This document shows, piece by piece, positions 7,001 through 14,481 of a DNA stretch of 14,481 bases (position 1 is its first letter; the number at the start of each line of letters is the position of its first letter). The position numbers and the translations under genes are program-made. The notes beneath the pieces were generated by a model. The model was given only the letters and a program-made list of their open reading frames with translations. It did not search any database and was not told the origin of the DNA. Source of the DNA: Thermoleophilia bacterium (GTDB lineage Bacteria; Actinomycetota; Thermoleophilia; Gaiellales; JAICJC01); the NCBI GenBank assembly GCA_025928435.1, contig JAICJM010000092.1, forward strand, positions 1-14,481. Reading direction: 5' to 3'.

Positions 7001-9138
7001 TCCGCGGGGGTGGTGTAGGTGTCGAGCAGGTCATCGTTGTTCTTGGCGCCGGTCACCACTCCGGTCAGTGCGGGGTTGTCGTCGCCGTACGTCTTGGTCT
7101 TGTCGTCCGCCGTGACCGTGAGCGGCGCCTGGGTCACGGTCAGCGATCCGTCGACCAGCTGGACGGCGTAGTTGCCGAGGTCAGCTCCGGGGCCGGCCGA
7201 CACATGCGCGTTGATCGCGTAGCTGCCCACGCCGCTCGTCGCATCCGCGCCGGTCGTGTAGGTGTCAATGAGATCGTCGCCATTCTTGATCCCGGTGACG
7301 GTGCCGGTGAGCGCCGGGTTGTCGTCGCCGTAGACCTTGGTCTTGTCGTCCGCCGTGACCGTCAGCGGCGCCTGGGTCACGGTCAGCGATCCGTCGACCA
7401 GCTGGACGGCGTAGTTGCCGAGGTCAGCTCCGGGGCCGGCCGCCACATGGGCGTTGATGGCGTAGCTGCCGACGCCGCTGGCCGCGTCGGCGCTCGTCGT
7501 GTACGAGTCGATCAGGTCGTCACTGTTCTTGATGCCTGTGACCGTGCCGGTGAGCGCCGGGTTGTCGTCGCCGTAGACCTTGGTCTTGTCGTCGGCCTTG
7601 ACGGTGAGCGGCGCCTGGGTCACGGTCAGCACGCCGGGGACGAAGGAGCCGAAGCTGTAGTTCGCCGAGGCCAGTGTGCCGGCGGCGCACGTCACCGCGT
7701 AGGTGCCCACGCTCGACGTCGGCGTGGCCGCGGTCGAGCACGCGGCCGAACCGCTGACCGCGCTCGTGGCCGTGTCGCCGTTCACGAAGCCGCTCAGCGC
7801 TGCGGTCAGGGCCGGATTGGGATCGCCGTAGAGCCGGGATGGGCTCCCCGCCGTGACCGTGAGCGGCCGCCGGCCGACGGTCAGCGTGCCGTTCACGAAG
7901 CTGAACGTGTAGTTCGCGGCGGCCAGGGTGCCCTGGGTGCAGGTGATCGGGTACGTCCCGGCGCCCGAGGCGCCCGTGGCGGCGGTCGTGCAGGCGGCGG
8001 CGCCCGAGACGGCCGACGAGGTGTCGCCGTTCACGAAACCGGAGAGGCCGGCCGAGAAGGCCGGGTTCGCGTCGCCGTAGGTCTTCGCGGCGCCGTTCGC
8101 GGTCACCGTCAGCGTCGCCTTGCCGACCGCCTGCTGGACCGTCCCGGAGCTTCCGGACAGGGTTGTCGACCCCGAGTAGGCAGCCGTGATCGTGTGCGGG
8201 CTGGCCGCGGCCGAGAGCGACGACGTCTGGCAGGTCGCCTTCCCCGAGGCGTTCACGGGGGCGGCCCCGCACAGGGTGGCCGCGCCGTCGGTGAACGCGA
8301 CGGTGCCCGTGGCCGCCGGCCCGCTCGCGGGGGTCACGGTCGCGGTGAACGTGACCTGCCCGCCGAACGTGCTCGGGCTGCCGCTCGTCGCGACGGCGGT
8401 CGACGTCGAGATGATCGTCGGCCGGAAATGGGCGTACAGCGTCGGCGGCTGCGAGCCCACGCGGCACAGGTCGGCACCCGTCACCGGCGTCGTGCTGGTG
8501 GCGGAATCCGACCAGTACGTGAATGCCAGACCCGTCGGGGCGGTCACCCCGGTGGGCCTCGCCGACGCGCCGTTCCCAACTCCCGGCTCGTTCCCGCCGG
8601 AAGGCTGCACCGCCGGGGGCGTGTACGTCGCCGTCCCGGTCCCGCTCTGCTGCAGGGTCGTGCATGTGGTGTCGTTGTAGCGCACCCAGCTCACCGACCA
8701 GGAGGCGGTCGGCTGGGTCGTGTCCGCGGTCGCAAGCTGGAAGCTGAGATTGCCGTCGGTGAACGACGTCGTGGCGGCGCTCCCGGAGTCCCCCGTCGCT
8801 GTCACCGTGTACTGCGCCACGAACCAGGCCGGCAGCGTGACCTGATCGGTCAGCTCGCCGACGTCGGACGCGGTCACGTCATCCGTGTAGCTCCAGGTCT
8901 GGCCGTCGCTGTCGTTGACGACGAGGTGCACGGCCTCCCCCGGGGCCCAGCCCGCGCCGTACAGCGTGACGGTGGCGCCCGGGTTGTAATCCGCCCTGTC
9001 GGTCCAGATCGCGGGCGCGGAAGGCGGAGGCGTCTCCGTGTCGACCATCGCACCGGCCGCCGCCGGGAGGGCGAGCATCGCCGCCAGGACGAGGAGGACG
9101 GGGACGACACGGCGATGGATGGCGGCCAGGGGGATCAT
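4075..9138 (-). CDS. Large secreted MBG-repeat protein with C-terminal PxKF domain
   Basis: The protein has 1687 residues. A signal peptide (about 1-30, RR then a Leu/Ala core ending AAAGA) is followed by an Ig-like/WTDRADYNPGATVTL region (about 40-120). Next comes a segment ending FTYWSDSATSTTPVT...LYAHFR, which resembles Listeria-Bacteroides repeats. A bacterial Ig-like group 3 module follows (about 245-339). Fifteen MBG-type modules come next: two Cys-bearing ones (about 340-508), twelve 81-residue ones (509-1480) and one degenerate unit (1481-1561). The C-terminal domain (1562-1687, GSTVPVKFRVCD ... FRWDSSGQQWIYN ... DGTWITYRFAIK) matches the PxKF domain. No LPXTG motif or C-terminal membrane anchor is seen, so the protein is probably secreted or held non-covalently at the surface. 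The ATG at 9138 has GAAGGA ten bases upstream. A role in adhesion or matrix is inferred from the architecture only. Confidence 0.93.
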   Translation of the reverse strand: MIPLAAIHRRVVPVLLVLAAMLALPAAAGAMVDTETPPPSAPAIWTDRADYNPGATVTLYGAGWAPGEAVHLVVNDSDGQTWSYTDDVTASDVGELTDQVTLPAWFVAQYTVTATGDSGSAATTSFTDGNLSFQLATADTTQPTASWSVSWVRYNDTTCTTLQQSGTGTATYTPPAVQPSGGNEPGVGNGASARPTGVTAPTGLAFTYWSDSATSTTPVTGADLCRVGSQPPTLYAHFRPTIISTSTAVATSGSPSTFGGQVTFTATVTPASGPAATGTVAFTDGAATLCGAAPVNASGKATCQTSSLSAAASPHTITAAYSGSTTLSGSSGTVQQAVGKATLTVTANGAAKTYGDANPAFSAGLSGFVNGDTSSAVSGAAACTTAATGASGAGTYPITCTQGTLAAANYTFSFVNGTLTVGRRPLTVTAGSPSRLYGDPNPALTAALSGFVNGDTATSAVSGSAACSTAATPTSSVGTYAVTCAAGTLASANYSFGSFVPGVLTVTQAPLTVKADDKTKVYGDDNPALTGTVTGIKNSDDLIDSYTTSADAASGVGSYAINAHVAAGPGADLGNYAVQLVDGSLTVTQAPLTVTADDKTKVYGDDNPALTGTVTGIKNGDDLIDTYTTGADATSGVGSYAINAHVSAGPGADLGNYAVQLVDGSLTVTQAPLTVTADDKTKTYGDDNPALTGVVTGAKNNDDLLDTYTTPADAKSGVGSYAINAHVAAGPGADLGNYDVNLVDGTLSVGKAPLTVTADDKTKTYGDDNPALTGVVAGAKNGDALVDTYTTPADAKSGVGSYAINAHVAAGPGADLGNYDVNLVDGTLKVTKAPLTVKADDKTKVYGDDNPALTGTVTGIKNDDALVDSYTTSADLTSGVGTYAISAHIAAGPGADLGNYTVNLGDGSLTVTKAPLTVKTDDKTKVYGDADPALTGTITGTRNSDNLIDTYTTAADAGSGVGTYAIHAHVAAGPGADLGNYDVNLVDGTLTVTKAPLTVKADDKTKVYGDANPALTGTITGTRNGDTLIDTYTTAADATTGVGSYAINAHLAAGPGASLANYDINLVDGTLTVTKAPLTVKADDKTKTYGDANPSFTGTITGTKNGDNLVDTYTTSADATSGVGSYAIAAHVAAGPGASLANYDVDLVDGSLTVTKAPLTVKADDRTKTYGDDNPALTGTVTGTRNGDNLIDTYTTNADATTGVGSYAIHAHLAAGSGADLANYDVNLVDGTLTVTKAPLTVKADDKTKTYGDANPSFTGTVSGTKNGDSLVDSYSTAASASSGVGSYAINAHVAAGPGADMGNYDVNLIDGSLTVTKAPLTLKADDKTKAYGDANPAFTGTITGTRNGDNLIDTYTTNADATTGVGSYAINAHLAAGPGASLANYDVNLVDGTLTVTKAPLTVKADDKTKTYGDANPALTGTVTGIKNGDNLIDTYTTSADATSGIGSYAINAHVASGPGASLANYDVNLVDGSLTVTKAPLTITADDRSKILNAANPALTGTITGLKNGDAITATYSTSATTASPVGTYAIVPAAVDSSPSRLGNYKVTLVNGTLTVGYATGNCAGSPGRTVLQPVNTDGTSVFKKGSTVPVKFRVCDANGASIGTAGVVTGTPAAPVLVSKSTGAGGVDESVYSTTPDTSFRWDSSGQQWIYNQSTGNLTSGVAYTYKIPLNDGTWITYRFAIK
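4699..7614 (-). repeat. Twelve tandem 243-bp MBG units (81 residues each)
   Basis: Twelve in-frame copies of exactly 243 bp run from 7614 down to 4699, with no length variation. Each copy starts APLT and carries the core YGD-x-(D/N)PA, then GVGSYAI-x-AH, then NY-x-V-x-LVDG and ends LTVT(K/Q). No copy contains cysteine. Third and fourth copies in protein order share two perfect runs: 79 bp (6704-6782 with 6947-7025) and 77 bp (6811-6887 with 7054-7130). Adjacent copies therefore look recently duplicated or homogenised. The flanking modules (two before, one after at 4456-4698) belong to the same family but differ in sequence and, for the first two, in length. Confidence 0.95.
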
Positions 9139-9176
9139 CGTGGGGCAGTCCTTCGGGGTAGGGACGACCTCCGGGA

Positions 9177-9203
9177 CTCGGAGTCGCCCTTCGAGTCTCC
9201 GAG
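9177..9203 (-). other. 7-bp hairpin in the repeat-protein leader
   Basis: CTCGGAG (9177-9183) and CTCCGAG (9197-9203) pair perfectly around a 13-nt loop. A second pairing is possible inside it (GACTCG at 9175-9180 with CGAGTC at 9192-9197), as is a near-perfect palindrome at 9175-9185. The element therefore has alternative folds. It lies 23 bases upstream of the GAAGGA ribosome binding site. Confidence 0.4.
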
Positions 9204-9223
9204 CATGGGCCCGGGCGTCCTAT

Positions 9224-9264
9224 CCCCCATCTGGCCGAGTTTGGGGGGTGAGTTTGCGTCCCCC
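9224..9264 (-). other. Three-arm G/C element with mutually exclusive stems
   Basis: Plus-strand C5 (9224-9228), G6 (9243-9248) and C5 (9260-9264) allow two exclusive hairpins. The central arm pairs with the right arm across 11 bases, or with the left arm across 14 bases. CCCCGGGG at 9261-9268 offers a third, self-paired option. Alternatively, read as DNA, the arms could be spaced binding half-sites. The arrangement is seen directly; any switching role is inference. Confidence 0.35.
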
Positions 9265-9270
9265 GGGGTA

Positions 9271-9284
9271 GCCGCTCAGGCGGC
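9271..9284 (-). terminator. Small hairpin over the stop codon of the second binding-protein gene
   Basis: GCCGC (9271-9275) and GCGGC (9280-9284) form a 5-bp stem with a four-base loop that contains the TGA stop of the PotD-like gene (9276-9278). No U-tract follows. It could mark the end of the pot operon, but the stem is short and could be chance. Confidence 0.25.
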
Positions 9285-10382
9285 CTGCACGCGTTGCCAG
9301 ATCTCGGCCCGCTTCTGCAGGCCGGCGGGCGTGACGGCCGAGAGCTGGTAGCGGCCGACGACCGCCGGGTCGAGCGACGCCAGCGGGTCGTTCCGCACCG
9401 CGGCAGGCAACAGCCGGGCCGCCGCTCGCTCCGGGGCAGGCACGAGCGAGGTCGCCCACGCGTGGGCGGCCGCCGCCGGGCTGAGCTGGAAGTCGATCCA
9501 CTGGCTCGCCGTGCCCGGGTGCCGGCCGGCGACCGGCGTCACCCATCCGTCGATCCACATCTCCGAGCGGCCCTGCGGGAGCACGAACGTCGTGTCGATC
9601 GCCCGGCCCGGCTGCTGGCGCACGCGGCCGAAGTCGGCGGTGGTGCCCATCGCCAGCACGAGCTCGCCCCGACCGAAGAGGGGGACCGGGTCGGCCGTGA
9701 GCTCGTTCACTCCCGGCCGGGCCGCGAGCAGGAGCGCCTGGGCCCGCTCGAGCGTCGAGTCGTCATCGGTGTTGATGTCCTCGTCGAGGGCCGCCAGCGC
9801 CGCCGCGATCGGCTGCACCGGGCCCGGCAGGAACGAGATCCCCTGCTGCGCGAACCGGTGCACGAGGGCGAAGAAGTCCGCCCAGGCGGCGGCCTTCCCG
9901 ATCACGACGCCGCGGCGGTAGCCGAAGCCGTAGACGCCGTAGCGGGCGGGCGCCGACCAGCGGTTCTTGCGGTCGTAGCCGAGGTCGAGATACGTGGGGT
10001 CGACGAGGCCGAGGTTGGGGACGCGGTCGTAGTCGAGCTCGTGCAGGAGGCCGAGGTTGCCCAGCACGGCGACGTCGTCCTGCCGGGCGAGCAGGACGTC
10101 GGCCGGGTAGCCGGATGCGAGCAGCGCGATCAGCTCGGGCCCGGCCGGGGCGGACCGGACGTCGACGTCGACGGAGCGGGCGTGGGCGAACGCGAACCTG
10201 TTCGCCACCGGCACGGCCCCCTCCGGTGCGAGCACGCGCAGCGCGCCGGTGACCTGTGCCTGCTGCGTCCGGCCGGCCTCGGGCGGCGGCGCCGGCGAGC
10301 CGCCGCCGAGGCAGCCCGGAGCGGCGAGCACCGTCCCCGCGGCCGCGAGCAGCCGCCGCCTCGTGATCCCCCGCCGGGACAT
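9276..10382 (-). CDS. Second, diverged PotD-like polyamine/solute-binding lipoprotein
   Basis: This 368-residue protein has a twin-arginine-type leader (ITRRRLLAAAG) with a lipobox ending at Cys24, followed by a Pro/Gly linker, so it is probably an exported lipoprotein. The C-terminal third aligns by eye with the PotD encoded at 12205-13449 (AHAW, then NDPL, then a VTP/VSP segment with an (K/N)QR-like motif and a terminal V/F-x-AA). W276-x-D278 matches the W-x-D ligand-contact motif of PotD. The W-x-x-Y motif near the mature N terminus and the WNGD motif are absent. It starts three bases after the potC stop with no clear Shine-Dalgarno sequence, so translation is probably coupled. Likely the last gene of the pot operon, for a different ligand or an accessory function. 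Confidence 0.82.
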   Translation of the reverse strand: MSRRGITRRRLLAAAGTVLAAPGCLGGGSPAPPPEAGRTQQAQVTGALRVLAPEGAVPVANRFAFAHARSVDVDVRSAPAGPELIALLASGYPADVLLARQDDVAVLGNLGLLHELDYDRVPNLGLVDPTYLDLGYDRKNRWSAPARYGVYGFGYRRGVVIGKAAAWADFFALVHRFAQQGISFLPGPVQPIAAALAALDEDINTDDDSTLERAQALLLAARPGVNELTADPVPLFGRGELVLAMGTTADFGRVRQQPGRAIDTTFVLPQGRSEMWIDGWVTPVAGRHPGTASQWIDFQLSPAAAAHAWATSLVPAPERAAARLLPAAVRNDPLASLDPAVVGRYQLSAVTPAGLQKRAEIWQRVQAA

Positions 10383-10385
10383 GGC

Positions 10386-11303
10386 TCAGCCGAGGCCGAG
10401 CATCGATCCCAGGCCGCCGGCGTCGCGGGAGTCGACGACGCGGCTGCGCCGCAGCACGATCACGGTCAGGAGCACGAACACGGCGGTGACGAGCAGCATG
10501 AGCGTCGCGAGCGCGTTCACCGCCGGGGTGATCCCGAAGCGCACGGCCGAGTAGAGCACGATCGGCCACGTGTTGGTGGTGCCGTTCGTGAACGTCGGGA
10601 GCACGTAGTCGTCGAACGAGAACGTGAACGACAGGAGCGCCGCCGCCACCACCGCGGGCATCAGCCGCGGCAGCGTCACCTGGCGGAACGTCGAGAGCGG
10701 CCCGGACCCGAGGTCGTAGGCCGCCTCCTCGAGCCGGTCGCCCATGCCCACGAAGCGTGCGCGGATGATGAGCATCGCGAGCGACGCGTTGAACACGATC
10801 TGGCCCAGGAGGATCGTGCTATGGCCGAGCGGCGGGAAGAACCCGAAGTTCTGGCGCGCCTGCACGAAGAAGACGAGCGACGCCACCGCGATCACGATCT
10901 CGGGCACGACCAGCGTCAGGTAGACGAGGATGTCGAACGGGATCCGCCAGCGCCGCTTCATGCGCGCCAGCGCCAGCGCGGCGCCGAGGCCGAGCACGGT
11001 CGCGATGATCGACGCCTCGGCGGCGATGCCCAGGCTCGTCTTGATGGCCGGGATGTACGTCGAGTCGTGCAGCCCCTCCGAGAACCAGCATGGCTCGAAC
11101 TCGTTCCAGACCGCGATGTTGCCGAGCTTCGTCGGCGGCATGCTGCAGACGTTCGAGCCGTGGAAGCCGGCCAGCGAGGCCGGGGAGGGGCCGTTGAACG
11201 CGAAGATCACGACGACGGCGATCGGCAGGTACAGGAACGCGTACACGACCAGCGCCCAGGTCGTGAAGCCGCGCTTCGCGGTGAAGATCCGGCGTCTACG
11301 CAC
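10386..11303 (-). CDS. potC: Spermidine/putrescine-type ABC transporter permease PotC
   Basis: This 305-residue inner-membrane permease has about six hydrophobic segments, the first at 15-36. The cytoplasmic EAA loop, which docks on the ATPase, reads EEAAYDLGSGPLSTFRQVTL (192-211). FSFDDYVLPTFTNG follows, a PotC/PotI hallmark. The external loop after the first segment is long and carries Cys53 and Cys72. The GTG at 11303 has GAGGAG (11311-11316) seven bases upstream, and the gene overlaps the potB stop by eight bases. The basic N terminus (MRRRRIFTAKR) fits a cytoplasmic start. It should pair with PotB to form the channel. Confidence 0.93.
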   Translation of the reverse strand: MRRRRIFTAKRGFTTWALVVYAFLYLPIAVVVIFAFNGPSPASLAGFHGSNVCSMPPTKLGNIAVWNEFEPCWFSEGLHDSTYIPAIKTSLGIAAEASIIATVLGLGAALALARMKRRWRIPFDILVYLTLVVPEIVIAVASLVFFVQARQNFGFFPPLGHSTILLGQIVFNASLAMLIIRARFVGMGDRLEEAAYDLGSGPLSTFRQVTLPRLMPAVVAAALLSFTFSFDDYVLPTFTNGTTNTWPIVLYSAVRFGITPAVNALATLMLLVTAVFVLLTVIVLRRSRVVDSRDAGGLGSMLGLG

Positions 11304-12204
11304 CGAACTGCTCCTCGCGCGTGGCGAACAGGATGTAGACCACCACGAAGACCGAGAGCGCGCCCATCAGCGCGATCGAGAGGGCCGAGCCGAACGGCCA
11401 GTTCTGGGCGCCCTGGAACGTGTCGCCGATCGCGTTGCCGACGAACTCGAAGTTCCCGCCGCCGAGGATGTTCGGGATGATGTACTCGCCCGACATCGGG
11501 ATGAAGACGAGCAGCGCGCCGGTGACGACGCCCGGCAGCGTGAGCCGCAGCGTGACCTCCCAGAACGCCTTGACCGGCCGCGCGCCGAGGTCGGTCGCGG
11601 CCTCCACGAGCGTCCAGTCCATGCGCTCGAGCGAGGCGAACACCGGCAGGATGAAGAGCGGCAGGTAGTTGTAGACGAGCCCGATCCCGACGGCCTTCCA
11701 CGTGTAGAGCGCGTTGAAGCCGAGATCGTTGGCCAGGTACCCGTTGGGGTCGAGGATGATCTTGAGCGCGTAGGTGCGGATCAGGAACGACGTCCAGAAC
11801 GGCACGACCAGCAACAGCAGGGCGAGCATCTTGTACGTCGTCAGGTAGCGCGCCATCCAGTAGCAGACCGGATAGCCGATCGCGATCGTGAGCAGCGACC
11901 CTCCGGCGGCCATGATCAGCGTGTGCCAGAAGACCTTGATGTAGAGGTCCGACTGGAAGATCTGGCTGAACTGCGACGTGTCGAACGAGTAGCTGACGCT
12001 GCCGAAGCCGGACTGGATCGACACCGAGAAGACGGCCAGGATGGCCATCGGGCCGAGGAAGAAGACCCCGTAGTAGAGCAGCGACGGGACGGTCAGCCAC
12101 CCCGGGTAGCGCGGCGCGAAGCCGCGCCCGCGCCGATGCCGCACGGTGTCCTCCGCGACCGTCGCGATGACGGCCATCCCCGGATCTCGGCCTCCGGTGG
12201 CCAT
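11296..12204 (-). CDS. potB: Spermidine/putrescine-type ABC transporter permease PotB
   Basis: This 302-residue permease has an N-terminal cytoplasmic arm of about 35 residues, then about six membrane segments, beginning at SLLYYGVFFLGPMAILAVFSV (41-61). The EAA loop is EAATDLGARPVKAFWEVTLR (201-220). FIPMSGEYIIPNILGGG (234-250) is a PotB/PotH-type motif. The ATG at 12204 follows the potD stop with no gap (TAG then ATG). An in-frame ATG at codon 10 (12177) has GGAGG upstream and is an alternative start. Its final codons overlap potC. It forms the heterodimeric channel with PotC, powered by PotA and fed by PotD. Confidence 0.93.
   Translation of the reverse strand: MATGGRDPGMAVIATVAEDTVRHRRGRGFAPRYPGWLTVPSLLYYGVFFLGPMAILAVFSVSIQSGFGSVSYSFDTSQFSQIFQSDLYIKVFWHTLIMAAGGSLLTIAIGYPVCYWMARYLTTYKMLALLLLVVPFWTSFLIRTYALKIILDPNGYLANDLGFNALYTWKAVGIGLVYNYLPLFILPVFASLERMDWTLVEAATDLGARPVKAFWEVTLRLTLPGVVTGALLVFIPMSGEYIIPNILGGGNFEFVGNAIGDTFQGAQNWPFGSALSIALMGALSVFVVVYILFATREEQFGA
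11311..11316 (-). promoter_or_regulatory. Shine-Dalgarno GAGGAG deciding the potC GTG start
   Basis: On the minus strand GAGGAG lies seven bases before the GTG at 11303, inside the end of potB. It supports the GTG start and the eight-base gene overlap. Confidence 0.75.
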
Positions 12205-13445
12205 CTACGCGGCCTTGAACTCCCCGTAGATCTGGGTGCGCTGGTTCACCACGTCCGGGCTGACGTTCAGGATGTACTTGTAGCCGTCGGTGTACTTCGC
12301 GGGCACGTTGAAGAGCGGGTCGTTCTTGAGCGCCGAGGGCATCGCGTCGAGCGCGGACGGGATCGGGATCGGGTAGTTGTGGTAGTTCATCTCCGCGACC
12401 GCCGTCGTCGGCTCGAGCAGCCAGTTGATCCAGGCGTGTGCGGCGACCGGATCGGGCGCCGACACGGGAATGCACCAGTTGTCCGACCACACCTCCGACA
12501 TCCCCGAAAGGAGGACGGGCGTGATGTCGCCCTGCTTCTTGCGCGCCTGGTAGATGCGACGGACGTCGCCGTTCCAGCCCTGGCTGAGGATGATCTTGCC
12601 GGAGATCGCGTCGTTGATGTAGTTGGACGAGTCGATCGTCGTGACGCCCTTGCGGATGCCGAGGAGGAAGTTCTTCACCTTGGCGAAGTCGGAGGCCTTG
12701 TCGGTGTTCGGATCGATCCCGAGCGCCATGAGCGCGAGCGGGATGACCTCCTCGGCCCCGTCCAGGATGTTCGTTCGGCCCTTGCTGACGTACTTGGGCA
12801 GGAGGTTGTAGAAGTCGAGCATCGTCTTCGGGTGATCCGTGACGACGGTGTTCATGTAGAAGATCATCGTGATCCCGTAGTCCTTGATCACGTGAAAGTT
12901 GCCCGTCGGGTCGTACTCCGCCTTTATGAACTTCGGATCGAGGTTCTTCAGGTTCGGCAGGAGCGCCTTGTCGAGCGACATGAGCCCGTTCTGTGTGATG
13001 AGCTGCGCAACGGCATTCTGGCTGGGGACGATGATGTCGTAGCCGGTGCCGCCGGCCGCGAGCTTGGCGAGCAGCTCGTCGTTCGAGGAGTAGAAGGTTT
13101 CCGTCACCTTCGTGCCGGGATGGGCCGCCCTGAACTTCTTGAACGTGCTGCCCGCGTCGTACTCCGACCAGTTGTAGATGACGAGGTCCTTCTCGACCGG
13201 CTTCCCGGCCAGGGTGTTCCCGCCGCCCGAGGGAGCGCTCCCGCCGCCACCACCGCCGCCGCCCGCGTTCGTGGAGCCGCCGCAGGCGGCGGCGATCAGA
13301 CCGAGGGCGCCGAGGCCGAGCAGCTCGCGGCGGGACAGACCCGACCGCTCCGCCGCGTCGCGATAGAGCTGGCGGTGCAGGTACTGCAGCTTCGGCTTCG
13401 CGCTCTCCGGCGCCAGGATGTTCAGCGTGTCGCGGGGCTCGTCGG

Positions 13446-13449
<4 letters not shown>
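12205..13449 (-). CDS. potD: Spermidine/putrescine-binding lipoprotein PotD
   Basis: This 414-residue substrate-binding protein has a twin-arginine-type leader (LSRRELLGLGALG) and a lipobox LIAAAC with Cys56, followed by a Gly/Ser linker with eight consecutive glycines (63-70). Ligand motifs known from PotD are present: YNWSEY (92-97, W94 and Y97), DYGITMIFYMNT (190-201), GWNGD (291-295) and W321-x-D323. It would capture polyamine outside the membrane and deliver it to PotB/PotC. The leader is unusual in having about 38 residues before the arginine pair. The GTG at 13449 has AAGGAG five bases upstream and overlaps the potA stop by four bases (GTGA). The order potA-potD-potB-potC differs from the E. 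coli order potABCD. Confidence 0.94.

Positions 13450-14481
<1,032 letters not shown>

Larger units (their letters stand above)
9139..9275 (-). promoter_or_regulatory. Structured 137-bp leader of the repeat-protein gene
   Basis: This is the only sizeable gap in the right half of the window and lies between the last pot-operon gene and the repeat-protein start. It should hold the promoter, but no clear -35/-10 pair is seen; GATAGG at about 9219-9224 on the minus strand is a weak -10 guess. GAAGGA (9149-9154) is the likely ribosome binding site, ten bases from the ATG. The rest contains hairpins at 9177-9203 and 9224-9264, listed separately. It matches no riboswitch class that I can recognise. 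Confidence 0.5.

Noticed and set aside
4699..7614. CRISPR or satellite-like array
   Set aside because: The 243-bp period is exactly 81 codons with a continuous reading frame and conserved protein motifs, and there are no short repeats with unique spacers.
9139..9275. Cyclic di-GMP or cyclic di-AMP riboswitch in the repeat-gene leader
   Set aside because: GGACGCAAA on the minus strand and GGTAGGGACGACC on the plus strand recall parts of these classes, but the remaining conserved core segments are missing.
5260..9351. Very long plus-strand open frame (1363 codons) antisense to the repeat gene
   Set aside because: It mirrors the repeated minus-strand codons, is made of low-complexity Gly/Val/Arg/Asp runs with no family motif, and crosses the true gene's start region. 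High GC and repeat structure suppress stop codons in this frame.
13240..13265. Trinucleotide-like GCC/ACC run
   Set aside because: It encodes the glycine-rich linker after the PotD lipobox, which is a common feature of exported lipoproteins.

Overview
This is a GC-rich window, apart from a small AT-richer patch near 1700-1740. The protein content suggests an actinobacterium-like genome, possibly Thermoleophilia or a relative: a polyamine ABC operon with Tat-type lipoproteins, a secreted MBG/PxKF repeat protein, an archaeal-type DUF234 ATPase, and GTG starts. The lineage is inferred from these protein families, because no rRNA or other marker gene is present. All recognisable genes lie on the minus strand, except one gene fragment at the left edge. 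No stretch longer than about 140 bases lacks a gene or gene remnant.

Layout, left to right. Positions 2-241 hold the 3' end of an unrecognised plus-strand gene. Positions 303-1692 hold a full-length DUF234-type P-loop ATPase gene carrying five small frameshifts (pseudogene), with a 7-bp inverted repeat (1715-1734) just upstream of its start. Positions 1795-3989 hold a tight three-gene unit read right to left: a leucine/valine-type amino acid dehydrogenase with a probable leaderless GTG start, a rhomboid intramembrane protease overlapping it by ATGA, and a small DUF2283-like protein. A strong GC hairpin (4039-4065) separates this unit from the next gene.

Positions 4075-9138 hold one gene of 1687 codons for a secreted protein: a signal peptide, Ig-like modules, fifteen MBG-type modules and a C-terminal PxKF domain. 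Twelve of the MBG modules are near-identical and exactly 81 residues (243 bp) long. The last six of them alternate in type, giving a 486-bp higher-order period. The 137-bp leader of this gene (9139-9275) contains several overlapping hairpins.

Positions 9276-14481 hold a spermidine/putrescine-type ABC transporter operon read right to left: potA (cut by the window edge), potD, potB, potC, and a second diverged PotD-like lipoprotein. Junctions are overlapping or have 0-3 nt gaps. The second binding protein keeps the W-x-D ligand motif but lacks the W-x-x-Y and W-N-G-D motifs seen in the first, so it may bind another ligand or play an accessory role.

The best candidates for something new are the higher-order repeat structure of the surface protein with its structured leader, and the two-binding-protein polyamine operon. 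I see no phage, IS element, CRISPR array, tRNA or rRNA.
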